Shown here in pieces: positions 1 through 6,884 of a stretch of 33,781 bases of DNA. A program made the position numbers and the translations under genes. The notes below the pieces were generated by a model that saw only the letters and a list, made by a program, of their open reading frames with translations, was not told where the DNA came from and searched no databases. The stretch is taken from assembly GCA_029210815.1 (NCBI GenBank), contig JARGGB010000033.1, positions 1-33,781 on the forward strand. The letters are read 5' to 3'. Within the stretch, counting starts at the first letter, position 1; each line of letters starts with the position of its first letter. The stretch comes from Candidatus Brevefilum sp. GTDB lineage: Bacteria; Chloroflexota; Anaerolineae; Anaerolineales; Anaerolineaceae.

Positions 1-212
1 TGGTGGATCGCTATGTTACCCATTATAATAACTATCGGTTGCACAGCGCCATTGGTTACATCACGCCTAAAGATAAGCTGGAGGGGCGAGAAGCCAATAT
101 TTTTGCCATGCGAAAGCTGAAGCTTCAAGAGGCTCGTGAAAGGAGGCAGGCTTCAAATAGAATAGTTTCATATGTCGCAATAACTCATGCACCAATCACC
201 TTGGAGGTATGA
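1..212 (+). CDS. IS3-family transposase OrfB, C-terminal fragment (partial at window edge)
   Basis: This is the last 69 or so residues of an IS3-type DDE transposase (rve integrase core), which cuts and joins the ends of its own element. The diagnostic tail motif is visible: HYNNYRLHSAIGYITP, matching the family pattern YN-x2-R-x-H-x2-[IL]-GY-x-[TP]-P just after the catalytic glutamate. A basic Arg/Lys/Glu-rich tail (KLKLQEARERRQ) follows, also usual for the family. The frame is open to the left edge, so the GTG at position 3 is not a real start. The DDE residues are outside the window. Activity cannot be judged. Confidence 0.85.
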   Translation, partial: VDRYVTHYNNYRLHSAIGYITPKDKLEGREANIFAMRKLKLQEARERRQASNRIVSYVAITHAPITLEV

Positions 213-223
213 GAAAGTGTCTA
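1..223 (+). mobile_element. IS3-family insertion sequence, right end only
   Basis: The window opens inside an IS3-family element. It holds the end of the transposase gene (stop at 210-212) and then a short tail to about 223. The outer end, read inward on the minus strand, begins TAGACACTTTCTCATACC. A stop codon about 11 nt from the end is normal for IS3 elements. The boundary is placed where the leftward thioesterase frame at 224-468 loses family-like sequence, so it is good to a few bases. The rest of the element and the second target-site copy lie outside the window. Confidence 0.75.
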
Positions 224-468
224 ATTCCAAATGCCAGTTTTTCCATTTCCGTCTGAAGCAAAACAATATCTCCTGATTTGAGGGGACTTGTAAAGGTGAG
301 ACCATGAATTTTTACGCAGACAATATTGCTGGCAGGTAATACACTGGCAACCGCAATAAAACCAGCCTCGACAAACCATTCGCTGCAGCGGCCGGCAAAT
401 AAAGTGCGGTGGTGATTTAAATCTTCGCTTTTTACCAATCTATCGTAATTAAATATTTTGGGTTTCAT
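224..468 (-). pseudogene. Hotdog acyl-CoA thioesterase, 3' end removed by IS insertion
   Basis: The leftward frame starts at ATG 468 with a good ribosome site (AAGGGA, 6-7 nt upstream). It reads as the N-terminal two thirds of a YciA/acyl-CoA thioesterase-like hotdog protein: KSEDLNHHRTLFAGRCSEWF, then the central strands VCVKIHGLTFTSPLKSGDIV. Full-length family members are about 120-140 residues. Here about 82 native residues are followed by eight codons (RHFLIPPR and stop) supplied by the IS end. The usual Gly after NHH is Arg, which may be further decay or natural variation. It would have hydrolysed an acyl-CoA to free acid and CoA. The truncation removes part of the hotdog sheet, so a working product is unlikely. 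Confidence 0.7.
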
Positions 469-626
469 TTGTCCCTTTTTGATGGTGAACTAAATATAAA
501 TTATTGTAACGGTGATTAATTTGACTGGGGATGAAAGTTTAAGGCATCTCCCATCCAACCTTTATTGGAATACATTTCTTTTTTAGATATCCAGGATTTT
601 GTAAGCAAGTCTTCAACAATAAAAGG

Positions 627-632
627 TATAAT
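627..632 (+). promoter_or_regulatory. Candidate -10 element for the SDR gene
   Basis: A perfect TATAAT lies 35 nt before the SDR start codon. No good -35 hexamer stands at 16-18 nt, so the call rests on the -10 and on position only. Confidence 0.35.
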
Positions 633-667
633 CTACCAGTTCTTGATCGTAAATTAAGGAAAAACAA

Positions 668-1552
668 ATGTGTTGTGAAAAACAAGAGATTGACCTGACA
701 GGGAAAACAATTGTTCTGACAGGTGCGACATCAGGCATAGGCTTTGCCTCTGTAAAGAAATTAGCATCGAGCGGTGCTTATGTTATTGGGGTTGGCCGAT
801 CTGAGACTCGCAACCAAAAGGCGCTGGAGGGAATTCAAAATGCTTTCCCCAATGCTCATGTGGATTATTTATTTGCTGATTTGGCAAGTCAAGACCAGGT
901 AAAAAAACTCGCAGAGGATATCAAAGTTTTACTTCAAGGGCATGAGATAAACGCTGTGGATGTTCTTGTAAACAATGCAGGCATCTACCTGGAGAAGAAG
1001 CAAACAACGAAAGAGGGTATTGAACAGACATTTGCAGTTAACCACCTGGCTGCATTCCTGCTGAGTCATGAATTGATGCCTTTGCTGCAAGCCTCAAACC
1101 AGGGGCGGATCATTACAGTTAGCTCATATTCACATCGTAATACGCCTTTAATTATCAATCGGCTGGATAATCCCTGGCCTTATATCGGTTTACTGGCTTA
1201 TAAACGTTCAAAATTGTGCAATATTTTATTTTCTTACGAATTCAATCGTCGGCATGACAATAAAGTGACTGCCATTGCTCTTGACCCGGGACTGGTGGAC
1301 ACCTCGATTGCATCCAAAGGAAGCAACGGGATATCTGATTGGGTCTGGCGTTTACGTCGAAAAGATGGGGAATCGCCAGATGTCCCCGCAGAGTCTATTG
1401 CCTATCTTGCCGGCGTTGAAAATTTGGATACCTCTCACGGTTACTTTTATCGAAACTGTGATCCGGAAACGCCAAGCATCAAAGCAAGAAGCGAAGACCT
1501 GGCAGAGAAATTGTGGCAGTGCTCATGCGAATTGACCAATATCATTTGGTAA
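668..1552 (+). CDS. Short-chain dehydrogenase/reductase, retinol-dehydrogenase-like
   Basis: A 294-residue classical SDR with an NAD(P)-binding Rossmann fold. Visible motifs: TGATSGIG (residues 18-25) for the cofactor pyrophosphate, the NNAG structural motif (102-105), the catalytic Ser in VSSYS (about 152-153), and the YxxxK pair at Tyr178/Lys182. The 'GVGRSETR' after the second strand carries an Arg at about 44, which hints at NADP(H). The overall layout, with a long C-terminal part and PGLVDT after the active site, resembles retinol-dehydrogenase/WWOX-type reductases acting on lipophilic aldehydes or ketones, but the substrate cannot be read from sequence. The start is the ATG at 668, preceded by AAGGA with short spacing. 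It is monocistronic and ends in a terminator shared with the convergent pepF. Confidence 0.85.
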   Translation: MCCEKQEIDLTGKTIVLTGATSGIGFASVKKLASSGAYVIGVGRSETRNQKALEGIQNAFPNAHVDYLFADLASQDQVKKLAEDIKVLLQGHEINAVDVLVNNAGIYLEKKQTTKEGIEQTFAVNHLAAFLLSHELMPLLQASNQGRIITVSSYSHRNTPLIINRLDNPWPYIGLLAYKRSKLCNILFSYEFNRRHDNKVTAIALDPGLVDTSIASKGSNGISDWVWRLRRKDGESPDVPAESIAYLAGVENLDTSHGYFYRNCDPETPSIKARSEDLAEKLWQCSCELTNIIW

Positions 1553-1560
1553 AACAAAAC

Positions 1561-1598
1561 AAAAAAGCCTGGGGTATGAAGTTCACCCAGGCTTTTTT
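1561..1598. terminator. Bidirectional intrinsic terminator between SDR and pepF
   Basis: A perfect 13-bp inverted repeat, AAAAAAGCCTGGG (1561-1573) against its complement (1586-1598), encloses a 12-nt loop. A T-run follows the GC-rich stem on the plus strand and, by symmetry, on the minus strand. It lies between the stop codons of two convergent genes and can end both transcripts. Confidence 0.9.
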
Positions 1599-1613
1599 GT
1601 TTAGATTTATTGC

Positions 1614-3431
1614 TCAGACCAGATCATTTTCTACCAGTTTCTCGAGTCGATCGACATAATCAGCCATCACTTTAAAGGCAGCATCAACCGGTTCGGAGCT
1701 GGTCATATCAACCCCAGCGGCCTTTAATGCGTCCAGTGGGTAGACAGAACTGCCAGCACCCAGGAATTTTAGATACCTCTCAACAGCTTCTGGATCTCTT
1801 TCTTGAATCTTTTTAGCAAGAGCGTGTGCTGCAGAAATCCCAGTAGCATATTGGTAGACATAGAAATTCATGTACATGTGTTGAAATTGCGCCCAGGTGA
1901 TCCCCACTCGCGATTTGTTAAATTTAACCTCATTTCCGTACCCCTCGGCAAAATAATCGCTGCAGATCTCACTCATGATATCAGCACTGAGCGGCTTGCC
2001 AGCCTCTGCTCGTTCGTGAACTTCCAATTCCCAACGGGCAAGGGTGGGCATGATGAAAAAGTAACGGTGGAAATTTGACATGGCTTCTTCAATCAAAGCC
2101 AGCTGAAAAGCGGGATCCTTTTGTGTATTGAACAAGTGATCCCTGACCATTGCCTGGTTGAAGTTGCTGGCAACTTCTGCGACAAAAAGGGAATAACGCC
2201 CATAGATAAAAGGCTGCGTTTTCCAAGTCAGATAGGAGTGCATGGAATGTCCCAATTCATGTGCTAAAGTGCTGAGGCTGAAAACGTCATTAGCATAGCT
2301 CATCATCACAAAAGGATTGGTGTCGTAAACGCCGCTCGAAAATGCGCCCTGACGTTTCCCTTTGTTACGCGCTCGATCGACCCAGCGGTCTTCTAAGGCA
2401 CCTTTTCTCAAAGTGTTGACATAATCTTCTCCAAGCGGTGCCAAACCTTCACTGATCCAATCCACAGCCTGTTCAAAGGGAATTACAGGGCTTTCATTCG
2501 ATAAAGGGGCTTTGATGTCATAAATATGAAATTTTTTATACCCCAGTGCTTTTTTCCTGACCCGCCAGTAACGATGCCAGGTTGGCAAATTCTTTTTAAA
2601 GGTTTCAATCAAAGCATAAAATACATCCGAAGGAATATTATTTGAGCCAAGAGAAGCTTCAAGGGAAGAACCGTAATTTCTGGTGCGCGCGTTGAAAACA
2701 TCTCGATGAATTGCGCCCATCTGAATGGATGCGAGTGTATTCTTATTTGCTAAATAGGCATCTGCGTAATTATTGAATCCAGATTTGCGCGCCTTTCTGT
2801 CATTATGCGTAATCAGGGAGCCAATGCTGCTTTGGCCAACTTCAATTTTGCTTTTGTCTTTTGTCCTTGCATCTTCAAACTGAAGGTCAGCGTTGGTTAA
2901 GGCGTTGTAGGCTTTGAAAAAATTGCTCATTGGTTCGCCTGAAAGTGCCAGGACCTGTTCAACCTCATTGGAACGTACATGATCTTTTTCACGCTCTAAC
3001 TCATCAAACAAATGTCCCATATCGGATAAACGGTTATCCTTTTTGATCCATTCACGCAGAATGTCAAAACCAATTCCCATCAATTCAGGGTTGATAAAAG
3101 AAGTCGCTGCGTTTAATTTGACAAACACGCTTTGCGCCTGGCCTGCTCGTGCCTGGGCAGCTTGATCGCTGGTATCCGTTGCCATTGATAATGACCCATA
3201 AACCATCACTTTTGAAGCCAGGCGTAATGTATTTTCATAAAGCTCAAAGAAATCCCCAAGGACTTCAGGTCCTTTTGATAAGCTGCCTTTATATTTTGAA
3301 AGCCCAGTAACTGCTGAAAGAACTTCATCTTTCGCTGTTTCCCATTCTTGAACATTTTTAAAGATGTTTTCAAGGTTCCATGTTTCTTCTAAAGGGACCT
3401 CATTTCGTGAGGGTAGGGTTGTCTTTTCCAT
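1614..3431 (-). CDS. pepF: Oligoendopeptidase F (peptidase family M3)
   Basis: A 605-residue cytosolic zinc metallopeptidase that cuts short oligopeptides, typically 7-17 residues long; the size is normal for the family. The zinc site HELGH is at 391-395 within LAHELGHSMHSY, and the third ligand Glu is in FVAEVASNF (about Glu419). The N-terminal half has the helical M3B layout, with LEETWNLENIF near the start as in many PepF proteins. The C-terminal half includes the conserved YATGISAA segment. The start is ATG 3431 with AGGAGA 9-10 nt upstream. A good promoter and a 16-bp palindrome lie just ahead, so its expression looks separately controlled. Its role is probably peptide turnover for nutrition in an organism that ferments protein or biomass debris (inference). 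Confidence 0.93.
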   Translation of the reverse strand: MEKTTLPSRNEVPLEETWNLENIFKNVQEWETAKDEVLSAVTGLSKYKGSLSKGPEVLGDFFELYENTLRLASKVMVYGSLSMATDTSDQAAQARAGQAQSVFVKLNAATSFINPELMGIGFDILREWIKKDNRLSDMGHLFDELEREKDHVRSNEVEQVLALSGEPMSNFFKAYNALTNADLQFEDARTKDKSKIEVGQSSIGSLITHNDRKARKSGFNNYADAYLANKNTLASIQMGAIHRDVFNARTRNYGSSLEASLGSNNIPSDVFYALIETFKKNLPTWHRYWRVRKKALGYKKFHIYDIKAPLSNESPVIPFEQAVDWISEGLAPLGEDYVNTLRKGALEDRWVDRARNKGKRQGAFSSGVYDTNPFVMMSYANDVFSLSTLAHELGHSMHSYLTWKTQPFIYGRYSLFVAEVASNFNQAMVRDHLFNTQKDPAFQLALIEEAMSNFHRYFFIMPTLARWELEVHERAEAGKPLSADIMSEICSDYFAEGYGNEVKFNKSRVGITWAQFQHMYMNFYVYQYATGISAAHALAKKIQERDPEAVERYLKFLGAGSSVYPLDALKAAGVDMTSSEPVDAAFKVMADYVDRLEKLVENDLV

Positions 3432-3460
3432 TTTTGTGATTTCTCCTGATCAACTGGTTT

Positions 3461-3476
3461 TTAGACAAATGTCTAA
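3461..3476. promoter_or_regulatory. Perfect palindrome, candidate operator for pepF
   Basis: TTAGACA-AA-TGTCTAA is a perfect 7+2+7 dyad. It lies about 10-25 nt downstream of the predicted pepF transcription start and 30 nt before the ribosome site, where a bound repressor would block early transcription. The gene for a ribbon-helix-helix regulator ends 53 nt away, which makes that protein a candidate binder (inference). Confidence 0.55.
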
Positions 3477-3490
3477 TTTATTTGCCGATT

Positions 3491-3520
3491 ATCATACCAG
3501 AAATCTTCTCTGAATTTCAA
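3491..3520 (-). promoter_or_regulatory. pepF: Candidate sigma-70-type promoter of pepF
   Basis: On the minus strand TTGAAA (3520-3515) is followed by an 18-nt spacer and TATGAT (3496-3491) with an upstream TG of the extended -10 type. It fills the gap between the RHH gene stop and the pepF leader. Confidence 0.55.
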
Positions 3521-3528
3521 TAAATCCA

Positions 3529-3915
3529 TCAATCGATTCGGTCTGCCAGGGCTTTTTTGACATCTTCAGGCGCTTTGAACACACCCCGCACAGTGACCGA
3601 TTTTATGGTTTCAAGTGCCAGTTGGGGAGGGATATCATCGCTTAAAATGAATAATCCGATCACCTTCACATTGACCATTTCACTTTTTGATTGTAATTTT
3701 TCCAGATCTTTTCGTGTGTAACCCAGGGTTCCGATCACCATTGATTTTCGCGAAGAAATTGAGTCAACGGCTGACTTCTGGCGATCCAGTTGATTACGAA
3801 TAGCTGTTCTTATGAAATCCGCCCGGCTTGAATAAAAACCTTCCTGAACCAGAAGGTCAATTCTTCCGAGATCAACACTTCCAATATTCACTGTAATTTT
3901 TTCAGTTTCTGACAT
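3529..3915 (-). CDS. Ribbon-helix-helix (CopG-type) transcriptional regulator
   Basis: The chosen start is the ATG at 3915, which has GGGAG upstream and gives 128 residues; a longer open frame to 4071 adds a non-family N-terminus and runs into eamA. Residues 6-45 form a typical RHH unit: a beta strand (EKITVNIG), then helix-turn-helix with EGFYSSRADFIRTAIRNQL, where the SRADFIR segment is the family hallmark. Such proteins dimerise and place paired beta strands in the DNA major groove. The C-terminal half (about 55-128, with VNVKVIGLFILSDDIP and VRGVFKAPEDVKKAL) is a second domain that I do not recognise; it could bind a ligand or mediate oligomerisation. The gene follows eamA by 94 nt and precedes the pepF promoter and palindrome, so either neighbour may be its target (inference). 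Confidence 0.8.
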   Translation of the reverse strand: MSETEKITVNIGSVDLGRIDLLVQEGFYSSRADFIRTAIRNQLDRQKSAVDSISSRKSMVIGTLGYTRKDLEKLQSKSEMVNVKVIGLFILSDDIPPQLALETIKSVTVRGVFKAPEDVKKALADRID

Positions 3916-4009
3916 TTCAGGCTCCCAAGTGTATAAAAGCCATCCAAATGGATGGTGAGTGGATGTTTCTATCTTAATCAATTGTTTAAGCCAGGTCAAG
4001 GGAAGTTTT

Positions 4010-4972
4010 TTATGTGCTGTGTGTTCTTCTTGTTGTTTTGTTTCTAAAACGAAGCAAAATGAGTGCCACAATGATCATGCCGCTTCCAATTAACTCAGTG
4101 GTTGTCAAACGCTCACTGAGCAAAAAATAGGCGGTTATTGTCGTCAGAACGGGTTCAAAGGTCAGGATCAAATTGGCAGTACTGGATGCTAATAATCCCA
4201 GACTAATATTATAAAGACCAAAACCTATCAAAGTAGGACCACCGGCTAATAACAAAAGAAGAGCCCAGGCTCGCCATTGTTCTCCTAATTGAAATAAATC
4301 CGAAAAGGAATTAGCAGTTTCGGGAATAATATTGACTGGAAGAAGGTTGATTGCCAATAAAGCCGCAGCAGCGACGAGGAAAGAATAAAAAAGTGTTGTC
4401 CAGGGGTTTAACCCGCGTTGTGTGGCATGGCGTCCAAATAGACTGTAAATTGCATAAAGCAAACCAGAGAAAATGCCGCTGACGATGCCAAGGGTATTTT
4501 GCTGCCAAGCTTCCAGGTTGGTTGCACCTGAAACAAGAACACACCCTGCTAAACAGAGTGTAACCGATGCCATCTTCTTAAGACCCAAGGATTCTTTGAA
4601 AAGAAAATGACCCAGCAGAGCAGTGAATCCCGCCGATGAATAAACCAGTACCGTTGCAATTGATGCGCCGGATAATGTCACAGCCATGGTCCATGCAATA
4701 TTAAAGCATGCCAATGCTATTCCAAAAATAATCAAAAAAACTTTATTGCTCTTTTGGACTATTAATAAACCTGGTTTGAGAAAAAATAAGAAGGGGAAAG
4801 CACACAAAACGACGAAGAAGTCTCGCCAAAAGGCAAGTATGAGTGCTGGAAGATGGTATTCCTCTGACACTAATTTGATGATGATCCCGGTAAATGACAA
4901 GACAACAGCACTTGCCAGTGCGATTAAGAACCCATTATTCGCTTTGTTGACCTCTAATTTCATTGGAGACAT
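4010..4972 (-). CDS. EamA/DMT-superfamily membrane transporter
   Basis: A protein of about 320 residues with ten predicted membrane segments in two EamA repeats. The first begins GFLIALASAVVLSFTGIIIKL and the second follows NTLGIVSGIFSGLLYAIYSL. Members of this drug/metabolite superfamily usually export amino acids, metabolites or toxic compounds; the substrate cannot be told here. The TTG that would open the frame at 5032 has no ribosome site. The ATG at 4972, with AAAAGG about 10 nt upstream, is a better start, and the ATG at 4963 is a close alternative. The C-terminal end is basic (RFRNKTTRRTHST), as expected on the cytosolic side. It lies 110 nt downstream of the tyrosine recombinase and could be read through from it. 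Confidence 0.85.
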   Translation of the reverse strand: MSPMKLEVNKANNGFLIALASAVVLSFTGIIIKLVSEEYHLPALILAFWRDFFVVLCAFPFLFFLKPGLLIVQKSNKVFLIIFGIALACFNIAWTMAVTLSGASIATVLVYSSAGFTALLGHFLFKESLGLKKMASVTLCLAGCVLVSGATNLEAWQQNTLGIVSGIFSGLLYAIYSLFGRHATQRGLNPWTTLFYSFLVAAAALLAINLLPVNIIPETANSFSDLFQLGEQWRAWALLLLLAGGPTLIGFGLYNISLGLLASSTANLILTFEPVLTTITAYFLLSERLTTTELIGSGMIIVALILLRFRNKTTRRTHST

Positions 4973-5082
4973 TGATGAAAACCTTTTAACGTTGAGATTT
5001 TTGCTAGATTTATGGTGAGAAATTTGAGGCAAACAAGAACCGTGGTGGTTAATTAATAATTAAGGCTTCTTGATCAAAAACA

Positions 5083-6135
5083 TTAATCTTCCGGATAGGG
5101 AACATCTAATTTTTCAACCGCCTCCTGCATGACCTTTGATGAGCGTCGATCGTATCTTTTTGTTGTATTTGTATCTTCGTGTCCAGCCATTTTTGATACC
5201 GTCGCGAGATCGACACCGACCTCTAATAAATCACTGACAAATGTTCGGCGCATATCATGAGGTGTGGTTTTTTTGATGAGTCCCGCTTGTTTCGCACGTT
5301 TATTGATAAGATGATATACCGTTTGATCACTGAGACGGGCGACGATCTTTTTGGGCGGTATGCCCTGTTTATTTTCTTCTTTGGACAGACGTTTTTTGCG
5401 ATGCCGGATGATATTGCCGCCCTTATTGACCGAGTAGAAAAGGGGGCCGGGTTCAATTCCGCGCGCTTCAAGCCACTTCTCAATCGCACGAACAGCACCG
5501 TTTGCCAGGAAAGCTTTCCGTTCTTTATTTCTTTTCCCAATGACCCGGAGCTCACCCTTTTTCAAATCAATATCCTCAAGATCAAGGGTGACGACTTCCG
5601 CTCTTCGAAGCCCGGAGGAATACATCAGGCTGATGATGGCTGCGTCACGCAAGCCAAGGGTGGGATTATCCTCATCAGAAAGGGAGGCGTCAATTAATCG
5701 TCGTATTTCATTATTTTCAAGTTCACGTCCTGTGGGCAGTCGTTGGGCTGAAACAGATTGGACGTCCGTCGCGCGCTGATATTCCTCTGCTGAAATCAAT
5801 TGGTGACGCCAGGCTTCTTTGATCACGCGCCTGACAGCGCACAGGTAACGGTTGACAGTTGAGGGAGCGTATTTCGCGTCTAGCCAGGCTTTAATCGCAT
5901 TCACAGTTCCATAATCCAGCTTTTCCCACGGAAAAACAAGGCAATCCGTAATCGCGCCATTTGATAGGGCATTTGCAATTTGGTCCAACGCAGTTTTCTG
6001 TACACGTCGGCTGTCCTTACTGCCCAAGCTGGCCAAATAGGAGACAACAGGGTTTTTGTTATGCGAACGTTGAACCTGCGTTTGCAATTGATTTTGCTTT
6101 TTTCGATCTTCCGGTGAAATAATCTCAAGAGACAT
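5083..6135 (-). CDS. Tyrosine recombinase / integrase (XerC/D-like)
   Basis: A 350-residue site-specific recombinase. Residues about 25-125 form the core-binding SAM-like domain, with PSTVNRYLCAVRRVIKEAW. The catalytic domain follows with the complete set: Arg177 in SSGLRRAEV, a beta-hairpin Lys in VIGKRNKERK (200-207), His293-x-x-Arg296 in TPHDMRRTF, His319 in AGHEDTNTTKRY, and the nucleophile Tyr328. It therefore looks active. An insertion rich in Lys (RHRKKRLSKEENKQG, about 244-258) before the last helices is longer than in XerC or XerD. There is no excisionase, phage or plasmid gene beside it, so it may be a stranded integrase of a lost element or a housekeeping recombinase. An inverted repeat at 6227-6264 lies about 100 nt upstream. 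The start is ATG 6135; no strong ribosome site is visible. Confidence 0.88.
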   Translation of the reverse strand: MSLEIISPEDRKKQNQLQTQVQRSHNKNPVVSYLASLGSKDSRRVQKTALDQIANALSNGAITDCLVFPWEKLDYGTVNAIKAWLDAKYAPSTVNRYLCAVRRVIKEAWRHQLISAEEYQRATDVQSVSAQRLPTGRELENNEIRRLIDASLSDEDNPTLGLRDAAIISLMYSSGLRRAEVVTLDLEDIDLKKGELRVIGKRNKERKAFLANGAVRAIEKWLEARGIEPGPLFYSVNKGGNIIRHRKKRLSKEENKQGIPPKKIVARLSDQTVYHLINKRAKQAGLIKKTTPHDMRRTFVSDLLEVGVDLATVSKMAGHEDTNTTKRYDRRSSKVMQEAVEKLDVPYPED

Positions 6136-6226
6136 AATGGGGTCAAATTTTCTAAAAGTTTTGCACCTGTCTAATTACTATTTGTGCTTACTAGATCGAT
6201 ATACAATAAATCCTTCTGGATTAATC

Positions 6227-6264
6227 ATTGGAATCAAGGTTTTTGCCTGGCACTTGATTCCAAT
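6227..6264. repeat. Perfect 12-bp inverted repeat between integrase and NifX-like genes
   Basis: ATTGGAATCAAG (6227-6238) is matched exactly by its complement at 6253-6264 around a 14-nt centre. No T-run follows on either strand. It may be a non-canonical terminator for the NifX-like gene, whose stop is 16 nt away, or a recombination-site-like element next to the integrase. Confidence 0.6.
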
Positions 6265-6279
6265 TATCAATCCGAGTAA

Positions 6280-6678
6280 TTAATGAAGCATTTCGATATG
6301 GTCTTTAAGATCACCTTTCAGGTAAGCGTCAATCGCCTCATCAATATTTTCAATTTTTGTGACAATGGGTTTTACGCCAACTGTCCCCATACTTTGATAT
6401 GCTCCTCTTCCCATTCCGCCGCAGATCAATGCACTGCAGTCGTTGATTGTCTCAGCCATCCGCATGTGTTTACTGTGAGACGCGGGATCCATACCACTTC
6501 CTTCGATCGAATCCGAGTGATGATGTTCTCGATGGGCAAATTCAGAGTGCCCCACTTTATCTCGCATTTCGCGATCGATAACTTCTCCATTTTTTACTTC
6601 AATAACCTGATAATACCGAGCACGACCGAAATGCTGACTGATCGTTTTTCCGTCATCTGTAATAACTGCAATTTTCAT
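6280..6678 (-). CDS. NifX/NafY/NifB-C-domain protein (dinitrogenase iron-molybdenum cofactor family)
   Basis: A 132-residue single-domain protein of the Nitro_FeMo-Co family (PF02579), which binds iron-sulfur or iron-molybdenum cluster intermediates. Diagnostic parts are the start MKIAVITDDGKTISQHFGRA, with the HFGRA loop at 16-20, and the second half CSALICGGMGRGAYQ (81-95) followed by GVKPIVTK. Between them (44-71) is a His/Met/Asp-rich insertion, GHSEFAHREHHHSD... to HMRM, which looks like an added metal-binding loop. No nif gene is present, so this is one of the free-standing family members common in anaerobes; their function is poorly known. A clear GGAGG ribosome site stands 8-9 nt before ATG 6678. 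It is divergent from ecfS. A tie to the Mo-enzyme encoded at 23297-27021 is possible but is only a guess. Confidence 0.8.
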   Translation of the reverse strand: MKIAVITDDGKTISQHFGRARYYQVIEVKNGEVIDREMRDKVGHSEFAHREHHHSDSIEGSGMDPASHSKHMRMAETINDCSALICGGMGRGAYQSMGTVGVKPIVTKIENIDEAIDAYLKGDLKDHIEMLH

Positions 6679-6749
6679 GCAAATCCTCCAAGAGGTAAAT
6701 TTATTTACGCTCTACCCAACATGTTTATGTATGTTGAACGATTTCAATT

Positions 6750-6772
6750 GTAAAATCCATATGCTATTTTAC
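6750..6772. repeat. Inverted repeat in the divergent NifX-like/ecfS region
   Basis: GTAAAAT (6750-6756) and ATTTTAC (6766-6772) form a perfect 7-bp dyad with a 9-nt centre, in the 206-nt gap between two divergent genes. It is a candidate operator. The AT-rich make-up raises the odds of chance. Confidence 0.3.
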
Positions 6773-6824
6773 CTGATATCTTGTGATCCATTTTATTGAA
6801 TGACAACAAAGTGTCGGGATTTTG

Positions 6825-6853
6825 TGACAAGTTGTTCTGAAGCAAGTATAATC
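6825..6853 (+). promoter_or_regulatory. Candidate promoter for the ECF S-component gene
   Basis: TGACAA (6825-6830), a 17-nt spacer and a perfect TATAAT (6848-6853) lie 32 nt before the ecfS start. TTGTGA at 6822 is an alternative -35 with longer spacing. The -10 is the stronger part of the call. Confidence 0.45.
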
Positions 6854-6884
6854 AAAAACCATCACTATAAATCAACGGAGTATT

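Noticed and set aside
3916-4071. N-terminal extension of the RHH regulator to 4071
   Set aside because: The added residues do not fit the family and overlap the end of eamA, while ATG 3915 has a ribosome site and starts just before the first beta strand.
5257-5697. 146-residue plus-strand ORF opposite the integrase
   Set aside because: The minus-strand integrase has a full set of catalytic residues over this span; the antisense frame shows no features of its own.
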